From Wolfiporia cocos (Eukaryota > Basidiomycota > Agaricomycetes > Polyporales > Phaeolaceae), in assembly GCA_029448655.1 (NCBI GenBank), contig JACCLO010000004.1, forward strand, positions 5,059,448 through 5,123,447: DNA of 64,000 nt, read 5' to 3'. Below the pieces are notes generated by a model, which made no database searches, was not told the DNA's origin, and saw only the letters and a program-made list of their open reading frames with translations. The first letter of the stretch is position 1. The number at the start of each line of letters is the position of its first letter. This document shows positions 52,360-63,828 of this stretch, one piece after another. The position numbers were made by a program, and so were the translations under genes.

Positions 52360-53209
52360 CATGGTCACTTGATTATTGTTACGGATCAAATATCTGTTTA
52401 GCTGAAATAACCAAGTGGAGTTACTCAGCATATTGAGTAGTGCACTACTCATTGGACTCCACAGAGTCAGAGTGTGGATATAGAAGCTGGGCACTTGATT
52501 GCTCAAGCCTTTGAGAATGAGTATAAGATGCTTGTTATTCAACAAGGTTGAGCTGAGGAACTTGATCAGTATGTACATCAAGTTTTATACTGTGATTCGA
52601 TAATCGGGGTCATAGTGTCCTTGGTACTGCTACTATTAAGTCCATCGAGCTAGCATTCTAAGTAACAAATGAGAAGTGCTGCAGTTGAGCATGACAAGGA
52701 ATGAAACAGAGAAGACATATGATTAGACATACGATATCAGCTAGAAGGCAACAAGACAGTAAGTAGACTATGGGCATAGGATTGTTATACATGAAACAGG
52801 GGCCTACGGTTGAGTGGAGGTCCGTAGAATAGAGCACACAGTGGAGCGGTTGAAGGCCAAGTCCTGATACACAGTGAGGTGTCAAAGGAATAAACTGAGT
52901 GTACCTGCAAAGACCATAACAATTATCAGACACATCTCAAACACACTACCAAGCTGGTTTATATCAGTGGTCTGGGTACATTTTCATGGCCTGCTAACTA
53001 ACATCTTTTGTCATACTGGACAAACAAGGACCTACAGTCCCATACACAACCATGATTTGGATCATTCATTATAGGGCGTCCAAACAAATGTGTGCTTGTC
53101 ATTACTTGCTTATGCACAGACCATCTAGCTTCAGGGCAGACGATTACTGATCGCTGCACCTTATGTATATAAGCTTGACTTCTAAGGTGTACTTTCCTTA
53201 GAACCGTTT
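52360..53209. other. Unresolved stretch, duplicate of 46266-47115
   Basis: Same content as in copy 1; the LTR fragment before 53210 here has a clear TATATAAGC (about 53165). No gene is supported. Confidence 0.35.
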
Positions 53210-54654
53210 TGTCACACTAATCCAATGTCTTAGTTGTGTCACAGAATTCTCTGTGAGGGGTTCTCGACATCCCTTTCTGTATTGTGGAAGTGCCCCTAGG
53301 CATGGGGCTAAGTCTTAGCGTACAGTTTCCTCTCGTCCGCTCCTTGTTATCTTATCAGACCACCCGACCCAGTAGATTAGCACTGTAGGGTAGCACGCGT
53401 CTCAGGTACTTACATCACGGTCACACTATGTACATGTTACATTACGGTAGTTACTCATCATGTGCTCCCTTAGTTACTGCACACAGGCTATGACTTTAGG
53501 GCCAGCCATTAGGTAGTTACCTCATGTATATAAGTATGTCGACTTGTTGCCTTATGCCTCAAGTCTAAGATTCTCGGCATTAGGGCTTGGCCCTCTTACT
53601 CCTTACCTCTCTGTGTGCTGGTGTGGTCCTTACTGGCTCTTTGACTGCTAGTCCGAGGGTCACCACCTTGTTATGTCACCTTAGGCCTGGGGAGGCCTAT
53701 GCAACCTCTGTCACATAGGTTCTAGGATCACTGCTGACGGCGCGGTCGCACCTCGTCTGATGGTTAGGGTCCCCAGTAGGACCGGTCCCACAGATGTGAG
53801 TAGTATGTGTCAAGTTGACGTCTCAAGCTGCCAGTACATAGTATAACACCAAGGGGTAAGCCTCAAATCAGACCATAAGTCATCCAGCAGGAGGTTAGAA
53901 GAAAAGTAGGGGAAACGCCCCCATAGAGAATATGGATGCCCTAGCGGCAATTGTTAAGTCTAGCGCTGTAGGATGCTAGATGTTCGGTTATATACATGAT
54001 GTATACTATTCATGAGTAGACCTGTCCTAATGGCTTGGTCTGTGTGTAGTGCTAATATGGTGTGACTATGGTGTGATATGGCATGTACCTGGTAATGACA
54101 TTCGTGAAGGTTTCTAGGCCTTCTTGTCATGATGGAAAGTAAGCGGGCTATAAGGCCACATTGTGATAGTGGAGTGCTACGCTAATAATAACACTTGATA
54201 TATGGAACTGCTAGGCTTCTAGCTGGAAGGGTTGTCCTAATGGCTTCTAATGATGTTGATGATCATGTTTCAGGTATTTGATATGTAACGTATCAGAATG
54301 TCTTCTGATGAGCTTTTCTATGGTGTCATGACCTAGTAATAGTGTTGTCATGATGATGTCATGGTCTGGTCCAGTAATGGAACCTGATGTCATAACTTGT
54401 ACAGATAAGATAAGAGATAAGGTCACCTGGTTTGGTGCCTATGATTGGACTTAGTGGCACATATCTAATCTGATGTAGTTGAGTAGGTCACATGACCTGG
54501 AAGGTCATGTGACTTGGTAATTTCTAGTGCATCGGAAAGCCCTTGGTCATGTGATTCTAACAATGTAGATGAGAAGACCTGTACTAGTAAAGGGGCTGCA
54601 CGACTTCCATTATGAGAATAGAGAATGTGGGAAATGCCTTGTAAAACTGTGACA
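53210..54654 (-). repeat. Solo LTR (family F), about 864 bp without its insert
   Basis: Plus-strand ends TGTCACAC and CTGTGACA. Flanks CGTTT (53205-53209) and CATTC (54655-54659) differ at two positions. In duplication copy 1 the left flank is CGTTC, one mismatch from CATTC, which supports the boundaries. Confidence 0.75.
53237..53812 (+). repeat. Solo LTR, 576 bp, nested
   Basis: Begins TGTCACAG and ends ATGTGTCA, with a perfect TSD AGTTG (53232-53236 and 53813-53817). CTTTAGGG is at about 53492 and TATATAAG at about 53527. A hairpin GACTTG...CAAGTC with CTTAT in its loop is at 53541-53565. The empty site is intact in copy 1. Confidence 0.92.
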
Positions 54655-55013
54655 CATTCACTTTGTTTACTACTCTTGCAATTCCTGCTTGACGGGTCAC
54701 TTATCTTATTGACTGCAACCAACCCTTACAACTGCATTAGCAAGTCCAAGCCTAGACTTGCATCAAAGATATATGGATTCTATTAGCCTTTCAGTATTTT
54801 ATTCTGACGTTATCTTTACGTGAAACAATTTATTTGTCAGACACAATGAGAATAGACCAATGCAATGACAGTTTATTTTATATTCTCACATATGACACAG
54901 ATTGTGGTCACCCTAAACTGATGGATCTACATCATACAAAACACTTTCTTCATACCTCAGGAATCGTAACCTATATGCAGTCAGATAAGTGACAGTAGAT
55001 TGTTAGGCCTTAT
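54655..55013. other. AT-rich intergenic stretch, no feature recognised
   Basis: About 360 bp without an ORF, LTR terminus or repeat that I can support. Confidence 0.4.
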
Positions 55014-55176
55014 TGTCACAATCCTGTCTCTGTGACATCTCAAGCTGCCAGCACAAGATAGAGTTTTAAGAAGAAGAAAAGAGTTCCCAGGCAAGCACAC
55101 GATGCTCAGCAAGAGTAGAAAAGAGTAGGGAAATGCTCCAAGTTCACATTGTTGAGTCTAGGAAAGTAAGTCCCTA

Positions 55177-55212
55177 TGGTGCCAACGGCCTAGTCACTGC
55201 CTCTTTTGTACA
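55177..55212. repeat. Left terminal inverted repeat (36 bp)
   Basis: Reverse complement of 58410-58445 with one mismatch; flanked by TA. Confidence 0.9.
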
Positions 55213-55423
55213 AGTCTTACTGCTCGCTCAGATTGGTGCCTAGAGACAATCGGTCTAGCCAAAATGCTTAGATTGAACATAGGAACAAAATGGCTAGGCG
55301 GATTTCTCTGAAAATCAAAATCGAGAAATTTATATGTCCAAATTTGGCCAGTTGTGGGAAAGCAGTACTATATAAGGAAAGTATTGACATCTCTACCTAT
55401 CTGACTAATTTAAATATAGTATA

Positions 55424-58244
55424 TCAGTCAAGCTGACGTGCGAGGGTCTCTGGAACACGGTGGTGAGACTTGTATCGACGAGAACTGAATGCCTGCACCT
55501 GTAATTGAGCATCTTTTGTGCCCAATCCTGAGTGATAAGCATCCATCCACCTAACAACCCGGTGCTCCCATTTCCAGATTGTCTCGATACTTACCGATGC
55601 CAGTGCATCTGGCATATTGGCTTGTAATATTGGAAACGTATAATCACAGTGGTTGCGGAGATACTTCTTGACAGCACCCCAGAAGTATTCAATGAAATTC
55701 AGCTCACAGTGATATTTTGGTAAAAATATGCACATGTGGCCTGCATTCTCAATGACTTCCTGGACAAGAGTTTTCTGTTCCTTGAAGTCTGGCTGATTTT
55801 CGAGTATGTGCTTGGCACAGCAACTGATCACATCTGGGTCACATTTCCTGTGACACTGCATTCGCAGTCCATCAACCCGGAGGCTTCGCTTGATGAGAAT
55901 TTGTCGAATCCCTTTGGGAAGATTGGGATGATCAGGATGATTGTATGGAAAATTCATTTGTTGGATAATTTTCTGATCATTCTTCATGAACCAGCCATCA
56001 CGCATTTGTGCCTGCTTTCCACCAGGGCACAGATTCATGCGTGACACAAGAAGTGCATCCTCAGCAAAGGCAGAATGTCCTTGTGAGTGGTCAACAGCAA
56101 TTAAGGCTTGGAATCCGGGGCCATGCAATTTTTCAAATGTCGGAATGATCTTTGTTTTCAGCTATGATCAATTATTTTGTGAGTCAAGTCTGCTACAGAT
56201 TTGTCATGGCATACCTGGTTCACAAACATCTCACCGTTCCAGAAGCCATCATGATTTTTACCATATTCAAGGCCTTGTCCCGCATCCTTCAACCAACCGA
56301 ATGTGGAACAGATTACGTCGCTGCAGTGAATGCCCCTGCCGGGACCCTTTTTTTGTAGTGGCTGCTCACCTTTGAAAACCCAGCTTTTTTTGACACCATC
56401 ATGTGCTTGGGCAGTCATTTTGTCATGCACCACAAACACTAGATGGCACTCAACATAATTTTCTGTTTGCTTGTTGACCTCTTCCGAGACATTTCCAACG
56501 ACATACTCGATCATTCATTTTTGATGCTGTGCCATTGCTGGCAGGAAGACTTCTTGACAATACCTGACAACATCTGGCCACTCATGACCATCATAATAGA
56601 GGCTCTTCTTGTGCTCGATGTACTGGAAGCCTTCTCGATGAAGCCAATCGTGCGCAGTGCTCAGGGAGATTTCTTGGCCAACCTTCAAGTGAATCCATGG
56701 GAAGAGTTCAAGCTCCATATACTTCTTTAACCCTGCTGGCATCTCCTTACGAATGATCTCTTTCAGATACTGCTGAGCAGCTGCTGGTACCATGCTGTTT
56801 TTGGTGAATTTGGTGAGTTTTTCGGGATTCATGGCCCATTTGTTTGACTGCACGTATGAGCGTAGCTCCACTTGCACCACAGGGTCCTGTAGCAATGTAT
56901 AGGACTTGATATGCCGGCCCTTCAAGGATACGGGAAGTTCTCGTGCATTCAACCATCTTCGAGCCCACTTCTGCACCATCCTTACACCCCATTTTGCAGA
57001 AAATGGCTTTTCGCTGCACATTCCCCTGCCACAGTCATGGAGTGCTTGTATTTGACAATCAAGTGCAGATAGCTCTCAATACAGTGCCTGCAGCAGGCCT
57101 GCAGACTGTTATCGCCTGAAATAAAGGTATGTCGCTTTGATTTAATGAATTTCTGGATTGCATCAAGTCCATTCTCGAAGGTCCGCATACGGTTCTCCTT
57201 GATGTGAGAGCGGGTAATGCGTGCTGGCACTTCAAGCATGCAGTGCTTTGGAGGGGGGGTTGTCTGGTTGGAGCGGACAGTGCGCTGCTGCTGTGAGGGG
57301 CTGGAATCCACAGTAAGTTCAGCCTCGTCCATTTTGCTCTCTTCCTCCTCCTCATGCATGAGTAACTGTAGCATCGCACTTTGATGCTCCTGGCTATTGT
57401 GGATGTTCTCTTCACTTCCTTCTCCACCTTCAGCACCCACATCTCCGGTTTCGTACTCATCCTCTGATGATGAGATATCAGAGAGATATCCACAGAAAAT
57501 CTTATCTCCACTCAGTGCTGGCTGGCGAACACTTGGAATGGTATGTAAACCACCCTGTTGCTCATTTGACTGCTGCTCTGACAGCTCAGGACCCTTCTGT
57601 GTCGAGAAAAACGAGTGCATGAATTGCGCACCAGAGCTGTGCCCGAAACTCGTCAACACATACATTTTGCCCATGAATTCTGATAAGTACCTCTTACGGT
57701 GAGCCTGTTCATCCCGAAGCTTCTTATCGTGCCTCCGTTTCGTTCTGTCTGACATGCCATTGTAACCCAGAGCCCGGTTGCTTTCTGCTTGCTTCCAGAC
57801 GCTCTGAGACATTGGTCTCATTAGGATACCGAAGGCATCCCTGTTGCGTTCTTTCCTCTGCTGTGCCATCTCCAGACTCTGACGCAGCTCATCATCCTTC
57901 AACTCAGACAAATCGTTGTTGTTGTTGTCATCATCTCCGTCATCATCTCCGTCATCATCTCCGTTGTTGCCCTCGTCATCATTCAAGTCCTCTCCATCTT
58001 CATTCTTGTCCGAGGAGATCATGTAACTCACATCCCCCATCCATGACGTGCACTCGTCATCCTCATCTGAGCTTACGCAGAGAACATCTCGCACAGCTGA
58101 TACTTGGGCTTGTGATGTGCACGACTGCTTCCTGGCGCTGGCGTGTGTGCTCAACTGCTTCCCAGTACGTGCACGAGCAGCGGCAGCTTTGCGTGCTTTC
58201 TGTATCTTACTAGAGCGCGGCATGTAGTGAAATAGTACATACAC
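55424..58244 (-). pseudogene. Large DDE transposase, broken by two frameshifts and one nonsense codon
   Basis: The gene reads from about 58244 down to 55424, roughly 940 codons. Part 1 (58244-56982): start MPRSSKIQKARKAAAARAR, an acidic Asp/Asn-rich stretch (DDGDDDGDDDNNNN) and a probable N-terminal DNA-binding region. A frameshift near 57000 leads to part 2 (57021-56515), with KWAMNPEKLTKFTKNS and YYDGHEWPDVVRYCQ. A single in-frame TGA at 56517-56515 separates part 3 (VFVVHDKMTAQAHDG, SDVICSTFGWLKDAGQ, LEYGKNHDGFWNGE). A second frameshift near 56140 leads to part 4 (VDHSQGHSAFAEDALLVSRM, YHCELNFIEYFWG, RWMDAYHSGLG). The Asp in HDK, the Asp in VDHSQGHSA and the Glu in FIEYFWG fit the DDE triad of the IS630/Tc1 fold. 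The family is abundant in Agaricomycetes. The copy is inactive as it stands. Confidence 0.8.
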
Positions 58245-58409
58245 AACAGGCCTGCGCCGTTGCCGTATCTACACCACAACGAGTGTTCAAATGTTCTCTC
58301 CGTGCCGTACTATACCCAAAATGTTTAATCTCAGGGTGCCGCCAGGTACCAGCACTTATGTAAACCCTGCATTAGGGTTAACGTGAAGTTGCCCACAGGA
58401 TTTGGCTAC

Positions 58410-58445
58410 TGTACAAAAGAGGCGGTGACTAGGCCGTTGGCACCA
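58410..58445. repeat. Right terminal inverted repeat (36 bp)
   Basis: Reverse complement of 55177-55212 with one mismatch; followed by TA. Confidence 0.9.
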
Positions 58446-58808
58446 TAGATGCCTAGACATATAAGACCTTATACTACTACTAATGTCTACCCTAATGCAG
58501 CTAGTCTGTGCACATGTTGTGGTATCATAGTGATGCCATAAGGCGTCATAATATGGTGCTATCTAGGAATAGTGCAGTATGTCATAGAGATGACACTGGC
58601 TCTGTAAATATGCCTTGTATGCCATAAATGTGGAGGAAGCAGGCCGCTATGTCATACCTGTCAGATAAGCAGGCCACACTAAGTATAGACCTATAATAAT
58701 AGGCATGATGTCATAGACTGGGCCAGTATGGGCCCTGATGTTGTAAACGATGGAATGTGGGGCCTTGTAAACTAATAATAGTTCTGACCTCATAGTGTCA
58801 CAGATTAT
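58446..58808. repeat. LTR-derived stretch, one arm of an inverted pair
   Basis: Its reverse complement resembles 60100-60450 in order: TGCCTATTATTATAGG, then AGTGTGG, CTGCTTA and AGGTATGACATAG. Two diverged copies of one LTR family thus face each other around the LTR at 58809-59929. Confidence 0.6.
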
Positions 58809-59929
58809 TGTCACAGATTTGGGACATAGCACATTTTTTGCGCAATTATAGCACCAATTCTGGCCTTATACAAGCCTCTACAAAGTTATCCGGGACTTAT
58901 CCCACCATGCCGAACCTGCCGAGGTATTATAACGGAACCTTACGGCCGAATAGGCCTTAACCTACACGTGACCCATAGCACCGGCCCAACGCTACACCAC
59001 ATGACTGATTACGTCATCACTAAGGCAACGTGCTTCGCTGTGCCTCATCCTGTGATCCACGTCATACGTCTAGGTCATAGCACCGCCACCGCTACGTCAC
59101 AACCCCGTCATAGAGTCTAGAGTCCACAAGTCGACCAGCCTCTCCCTGTCAGCGAGCGCCACTCGCATAATAATGGCAACATGGCACAACAGCTGACTAA
59201 GCTCTGTGCCCATCGGTCTACTACGCTGAGAAGCCTAACGACCACCACATGCATCACCGGCACTTCCTAAGCTCCGTGCTTCCCTCAATAGCACACGCTT
59301 CTATCACCGGCCTTATGCAACCCCCGGACTTCCCGTCACCGGCACAGTCCTACCTCCGGGCTTCTAGACCCGGCAATGTGCAACCTCCGTGCTTCTCACG
59401 CCGGCGTTGCCATACCTCCGAGCCAGCCGCAAGGCCTCGCTCCCACGCCACCACCGGCCTGATCATATCACCGGCTTCTGGCATACCACTCGGCCTTCTC
59501 GGCCTGAGTCACCAAGGGCCTGGCGAATAGCCATAGTCCCTCAAGGCACCGGTACAACTGGCCTTCCATATACCTGGGCTGCGCCCGCGTTCCACATGTC
59601 CACCGCAAGGTGACACCACCACTCTCTCATTTACCATTGGTCCGGCCATTACTGGCCTCCCACGGTCTCTTAGAGTAGAGTATACGTCAGCATACGCCGA
59701 TAGGGTGCACTGACCATTCCTTTAGGGCAGACACACTAGTTAGTAGCACGTGTTCTCACCCTGTACATATTTAAAGACCAAGGCTTGACGCCTTGATATC
59801 TTAGTTCTATTCTTCTCGGCTACCGCCGCAGAAGCACCTCTCACCCTCTGTAGCTTGCCTTCTAACCCCTTACCAACTTGTCTGAGTAAGACCCTTAAGT
59901 TGGTGAGTCCCACAAGATGGCTTGTGTCA
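58809..59929 (+). repeat. Solo LTR (family A), 1121 bp
   Basis: Begins TGTCACAG and ends TTGTGTCA, with a perfect TSD ATTAT (58804-58808 and 59930-59934). The U5 stem is CACAAG-ATGG-CTTGTG, a compensatory pair change from CACAG/CTGTG. CTTTAGGG is at about 59719. Confidence 0.92.
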
Positions 59930-60456
59930 ATTATTTTGTGCACATCCAGAATTGTCCTCTCTTACTATGTTTACTGTACTTATTGCACATGGCTGGGGTC
60001 GATCCAACGACCTGAAGGTCAGTGGGTCATGTGAGTTGTGTCACATGACTTGCCAAACTCTTAGATTAGATAGCAGCACCAGGTACTATCACAGGAATCA
60101 TGTCAGGTGACCCTCCTTCTTATCTAAGATGTCAGGACTATTATTAGTCTACAAGCCTCACATTCTAGGTTTCTATAACCTCATGCCTATTATTATAGGC
60201 CCAGACTCAGTGTGGTCTGCTTACCTTACAGGTATGACATAGTGGTGCCATTTACTATACACATATGACATACAAGGCTAGTCTTACATAGTCAAGTCAT
60301 CTTCTATGACATACAGTGATATTCTTAGGATACAAAGGACATCATTATGATATACTGCACTATCATTAGAGTAGCACCACACCATGAGGGCTTATGGCAT
60401 CATGGGCTATACTTAGCCACTTATGCACAGATCACCTTAGTTTAGAGTGGTCTTAC
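59930..60456 (+). repeat. LTR-derived stretch, second arm of an inverted pair
   Basis: Similar, in inverted orientation, to 58446-58800. It contains CACAGATCACC...TTTAGAGTGG near 60427-60450, a weak form of the common U3 motif. It abuts the decayed gypsy element and no TSD was found. Confidence 0.5.
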
Positions 60457-63310
60457 TTATTTGCGGTCATACAGACTTCTATATATTAAGGAACCGACGA
60501 TCTTCAGCCTGGGGATCGCGATAACAAGCTTCGATCCAGATGCCGTAATTCCCGCTTCGACAAACCTGGCAAGCAGCTTATTAGCTGTACATGCAAACTC
60601 ATACATGAACCTCTGAATATTCGAATTGCCTGCAACAGCCTTGTCGTCATAGTCAGTACTCGGACCCTTCACACCTACATCATCCACAAAAGCATCAGCT
60701 TCGTTCGGTAACATGTCACCCAACGTATGCAATATGCATTGACTGAATTCAGGCATTGCATTAGTATAGCCTTGTGGCAGCCTAGTCAATCGCAACGACC
60801 CAAAGGGGCATTGGAATGTTGTAAGGTCGCGCGAAACTGATGCGAGAATGCAGTTGTCGAGACCTGCCATAATGTCAGCTAGCATAAAAATGTGATGCCC
60901 TACAAAGCTTTCAGCAAAGTCATCTGGCCATGGAGGTAGCACCGCATCACATATAGTGATAGCGTTAAGGTCACCTAAATTGAATACGAGTCGCGGATCA
61001 CCCTGTTTCTTTTTGACCGCAAAATATGCTGTCCGATACGACGCGGAGAATGGCTCAAACTTGCCAGCATCTAATTGGCATTTGATGACTGCTTTCACCT
61101 TCTCCTCGATGGCCTTCGGAATTCGGATGTACGGTTGTGCCCATGGTACGTGTTCAATCACTGGTATTTCATAGTCAGGAAAGTATCTTGGGGAGAAAGT
61201 ACCTCACTCATCGTCAGTCCACGCAAATGCTGCCTGTCACGAAACCACAACATGGACTAGCAAGTCAATTTCTGCATCTGATAAGAAGTTAGCGGGAATC
61301 TTCGCAATCACATCACTCAGCCGCTGCACGGTCCACCGATTGCCTGAGCCGAATTCATACTTCTTTCAGGGTCTCGGTTCAATTGGTAGCGGCATCAACT
61401 CAGGTATAGCAATAGGTTTGAATTTCTGTGTGAATGGGTTAGGCATATACGATGGCACTGGGCACACCTTTCGGTCAATGGGCTTATATCTTTTCAATGC
61501 TACTGTCACGCTATAATGCATTTGTACACGTTTGCGCCATGCTGAAGGGACTGGAGTCAAAGGAATGGGGCTTGCTGCAATATAATCCTGTAACAACCTG
61601 TCAGAAGAGTCTGGTGGATCGATCTGGGAAGCTATCGATAACTCTGAATCTGTGAGTGTAGAGATGTCGCTCGCAACACAATGAAAAATGTTACCCAACC
61701 TAGGAATTTCTGAGGACGCGATACTACCTATCGAGGCCAGTTCAGACATCACGCTCTCGTCAAAAATCCTTGCGCGACACGAGTCCTGTCATGAACACTA
61801 ATTTCTCCTTGTTTCGGTCAGTGCCTGTGTCGACAATACGCACCTGTATCGGCGTCATGGATCGATCACCGTTGCGATGTGCCACAAGGTACATTCCGTT
61901 CTTCCTTTCATATTCTAGATTAGCTGCCACCCACTGTAACCATGGCTGCCCGAGAATCCCATTGTGTTGCCCTAAGTCAGTCAGGGTGACAAAGAAATGG
62001 TGATCAAACCTTTCCCCCCCAATCTCGACAGGTGCGTCACGGATGCAGCCCTCAAGTGGTGTAAGCATACCATTAATACCTTTGAGTGTCCACCCACACC
62101 CATCTGGATCGATAGCTAGGTTAGTCTGATCCCACACTTTCTTCAATATTAAGTTCAGCTTTGATCCTGAGTCTATGAGGTACATTACTGCCTCAGTCCC
62201 AAACATCCCTTGTACAACTCCACATGCCATTGCAAAGAATCGTTCCTGTCCAACTGCCACAGCATAAACGTCAGCGTGCTGCGTTATTACCTCTTTGAGG
62301 TTCTCACCCTGCTGTAAGCTCAGCATCACCGACCCCTCTGTCACGACATTCTCGACTGCCTCTTTCTCATCTTCAACTGTGGCTATCCGAATTGCTTGTG
62401 CCACAGATCCACCTACCTCGTTGCGCGTCTTCGTGAGTGCCGCGAAACGCTTCTGCAAGGTAGGCGAAATTCCTATTATCTGTCTCAGTTGCAGCGTTAG
62501 CTTCTGATCAAGTATCTGATTAGCGACGTTGTCGGCGGACACCATATCCTATACGTCAGACGTGAACCTCGTCTGCTTCAGATGAGGAGGCATGTCCCTC
62601 TTGTGCGCAGTTACCTGATCCTTTTTCCTAGTCTTCCAACCCTCTTCCATGTTCACGGCTGGTGGCTTCTCGCTCGCAGCCTTACCATCCACTTTCGCTG
62701 TCGGCGTCATCTTTGTAGCTTCAGACAGCCCCACAACCTTACCCTTCGACCTATCGTTAGTGTGCCTGTATTCAAACCTCTTGGCTATCGGCTCTTCATT
62801 GCTTGACTCCCCATCCTCTGCTGTCGACTTCTTGGCTTGTGCTCGAGCAGCTGCAAAAGTGTTCAGCACCCTCAATGAGTATGCGTATACGTCACCTTCG
62901 ATCAATTGTTCGCCGTCAACTAACACCCCTAGGCTCGAACAGGTACCTGAGGGACCTGCAACATTAGACATGTCACGGTCCTTTTCCTTACCGAAACAGA
63001 TCTCCTCTTGCAGCACCACTGCGATGCCGCCACGTTGCCCGGCAGGCATCATCAGTAAGTTTGCTCTGTTCGCTTGAATGACCTTCCCAGTTGCTGGCGA
63101 AAACTGACACATCTTTTCTGCAATTAGTGCTATCGTCTCTGGACACTTACTCATCCCAATCGGATGATCGAGATTGACACCCTCCGTCTTGGCACACATG
63201 AAACATGTATGTGGTGCCCTTTCCATCTGGATTAGATGTATGGTATGGAAAGTTGGGGTATTTTGCAACTGTTTTCTACTGTTGCTGAGGATTGTGCACT
63301 TGGCTAGCAA
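60457..63310 (-). pseudogene. Decayed Ty3/gypsy element: gag tail, protease, partial RT
   Basis: Minus-strand order. Gag C-terminus (63310-62549) has a variant zinc knuckle, CFMCAKTEGVNLDHPIGM followed by SKC. A TAG at 62551-62549, one base from CAG, interrupts the frame. The next part (62545-61760) has an aspartic protease-like site, YLIDSGSKLNLI, and LGQHNGILGQPWLQW. After a frameshift comes a linker (61752-61366, KRYKPIDRKVCPVPSYMPNP). The reverse transcriptase (61161-60457) has IRIPKAIEEKVKAVIK, YFAVKKKQGDPRLVFNLGDL, LPQGYTNAM and FVDDVGVKGP as the YxDD box. RNase H and integrase are absent: the copy stops at LKIVGSLIYRSLYDRK beside LTR-like sequence. It belongs to a different gypsy lineage from the chromovirus at 13877. 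It is inactive. Confidence 0.8.
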
Positions 63311-63360
63311 CTGTTTTGTTCTTAGCAGAAGTCTATGTTGTGTCAGGAGGTTGAGATGTG

Positions 63361-63775
63361 ACAGAGACAGAATTGTGAGAGATAGATAAGAGATTGTGAG
63401 AGCTGAGATGGTATGTGTGATGATAGGTGATGGGACTATGTAGGAGTGTAGTAGGTGAGATGAGATTAGTTAGATGAGTGAGTGAGATTTAGATTGTTGG
63501 ATTAAGGGTAGGTATGGAGGATGAATGTGATAGAGATGATAAAAGTGTGTGTGGTACATTGGGGATGATTTGATTTTGGGTGAATTTATTTGGAGTTGTG
63601 GGAATTTTAAATGAATTTAGTGGGGTTGTGTGAGTATTGTATATATTTATGTGGGGTTATGTGAGTATGAAATGAAATTATGTGGGGTTATGTGAGGATG
63701 AAATGAATTTATGTGAGGTCATGTGGTGTTGATTGAAAATATATGGTATCATTTGGAGTTGGATTCAATTAGTTA
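63361..63775 (+). repeat. Cytosine-poor, G/T/A-rich subtelomeric stretch
   Basis: Over 63421-63780 the plus strand has only about six cytosines in 360 bases, with abundant G, T and A. From about 63615 it holds imperfect repeats of roughly 33-36 bp built on TTATGTGGGGTTATGTGAG and GATGAAATGAA. No ORF is expected. It adjoins the telomere through an AT-rich spacer. Confidence 0.75.
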
Positions 63776-63828
63776 ACGTCAAATAAATTTTAAATTTTTA
63801 AATTAAAATTTAAATTTAATTTTGCATT
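63776..63828. other. AT-rich spacer before the telomere
   Basis: Mostly A/T, with self-complementary words such as AAATTTTAAATTT and AATTAAAATTTAAATTT. It separates the cytosine-poor repeats from the telomere array. Confidence 0.7.

Larger units (their letters stand above)
49880..54540 (+). repeat. Segmental duplication, copy 2
   Basis: Second copy of 44287-47872 in the same orientation, about 6 kb away. It gained two solo LTRs after duplication (50200-50797, TSD CAGTA; 53237-53812, TSD AGTTG); the empty sites are preserved in copy 1 near 44630 and 47136. Confidence 0.85.
55177..58445 (-). mobile_element. Tc1/mariner-like DNA transposon, 3269 bp
   Basis: Terminal inverted repeats of 36 bp at 55177-55212 and 58410-58445 differ at one position (start TGGTGCCAACGGCC). 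TA dinucleotides at 55175-55176 and 58446-58447 form the TSD typical of the IS630-Tc1-mariner group. The element carries one large, broken transposase gene on the minus strand. Confidence 0.88.
55014..58808 (-). repeat. Family F-like LTR, split by a DNA transposon
   Basis: Left part 55014-55176 (TGTCACAATCCTG, then TGACATCTCAAGCTGCC as in family F) and right part from 58446 (U3-like, with CCCTAATG near 58490 and repeated GATGTCATAG words) are joined across the TA site of the transposon at 55177-58445. The right terminus is unclear because of the LTR at 58809. Confidence 0.55.

Noticed and set aside
59990..60060. tRNA-like sequence around GTCGATCCAACGACC
   Set aside because: The B-box-like word and a possible anticodon stem appear on the minus strand, but acceptor and D arms cannot be paired and it lies in LTR-derived sequence. 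The GGTTCGAA at about 35190 was also rejected.
60457..63310. A functional telomere-linked retrotransposon
   Set aside because: Stops and a frameshift interrupt it, RNase H and integrase are missing, and nothing ties it to telomere maintenance beyond position.
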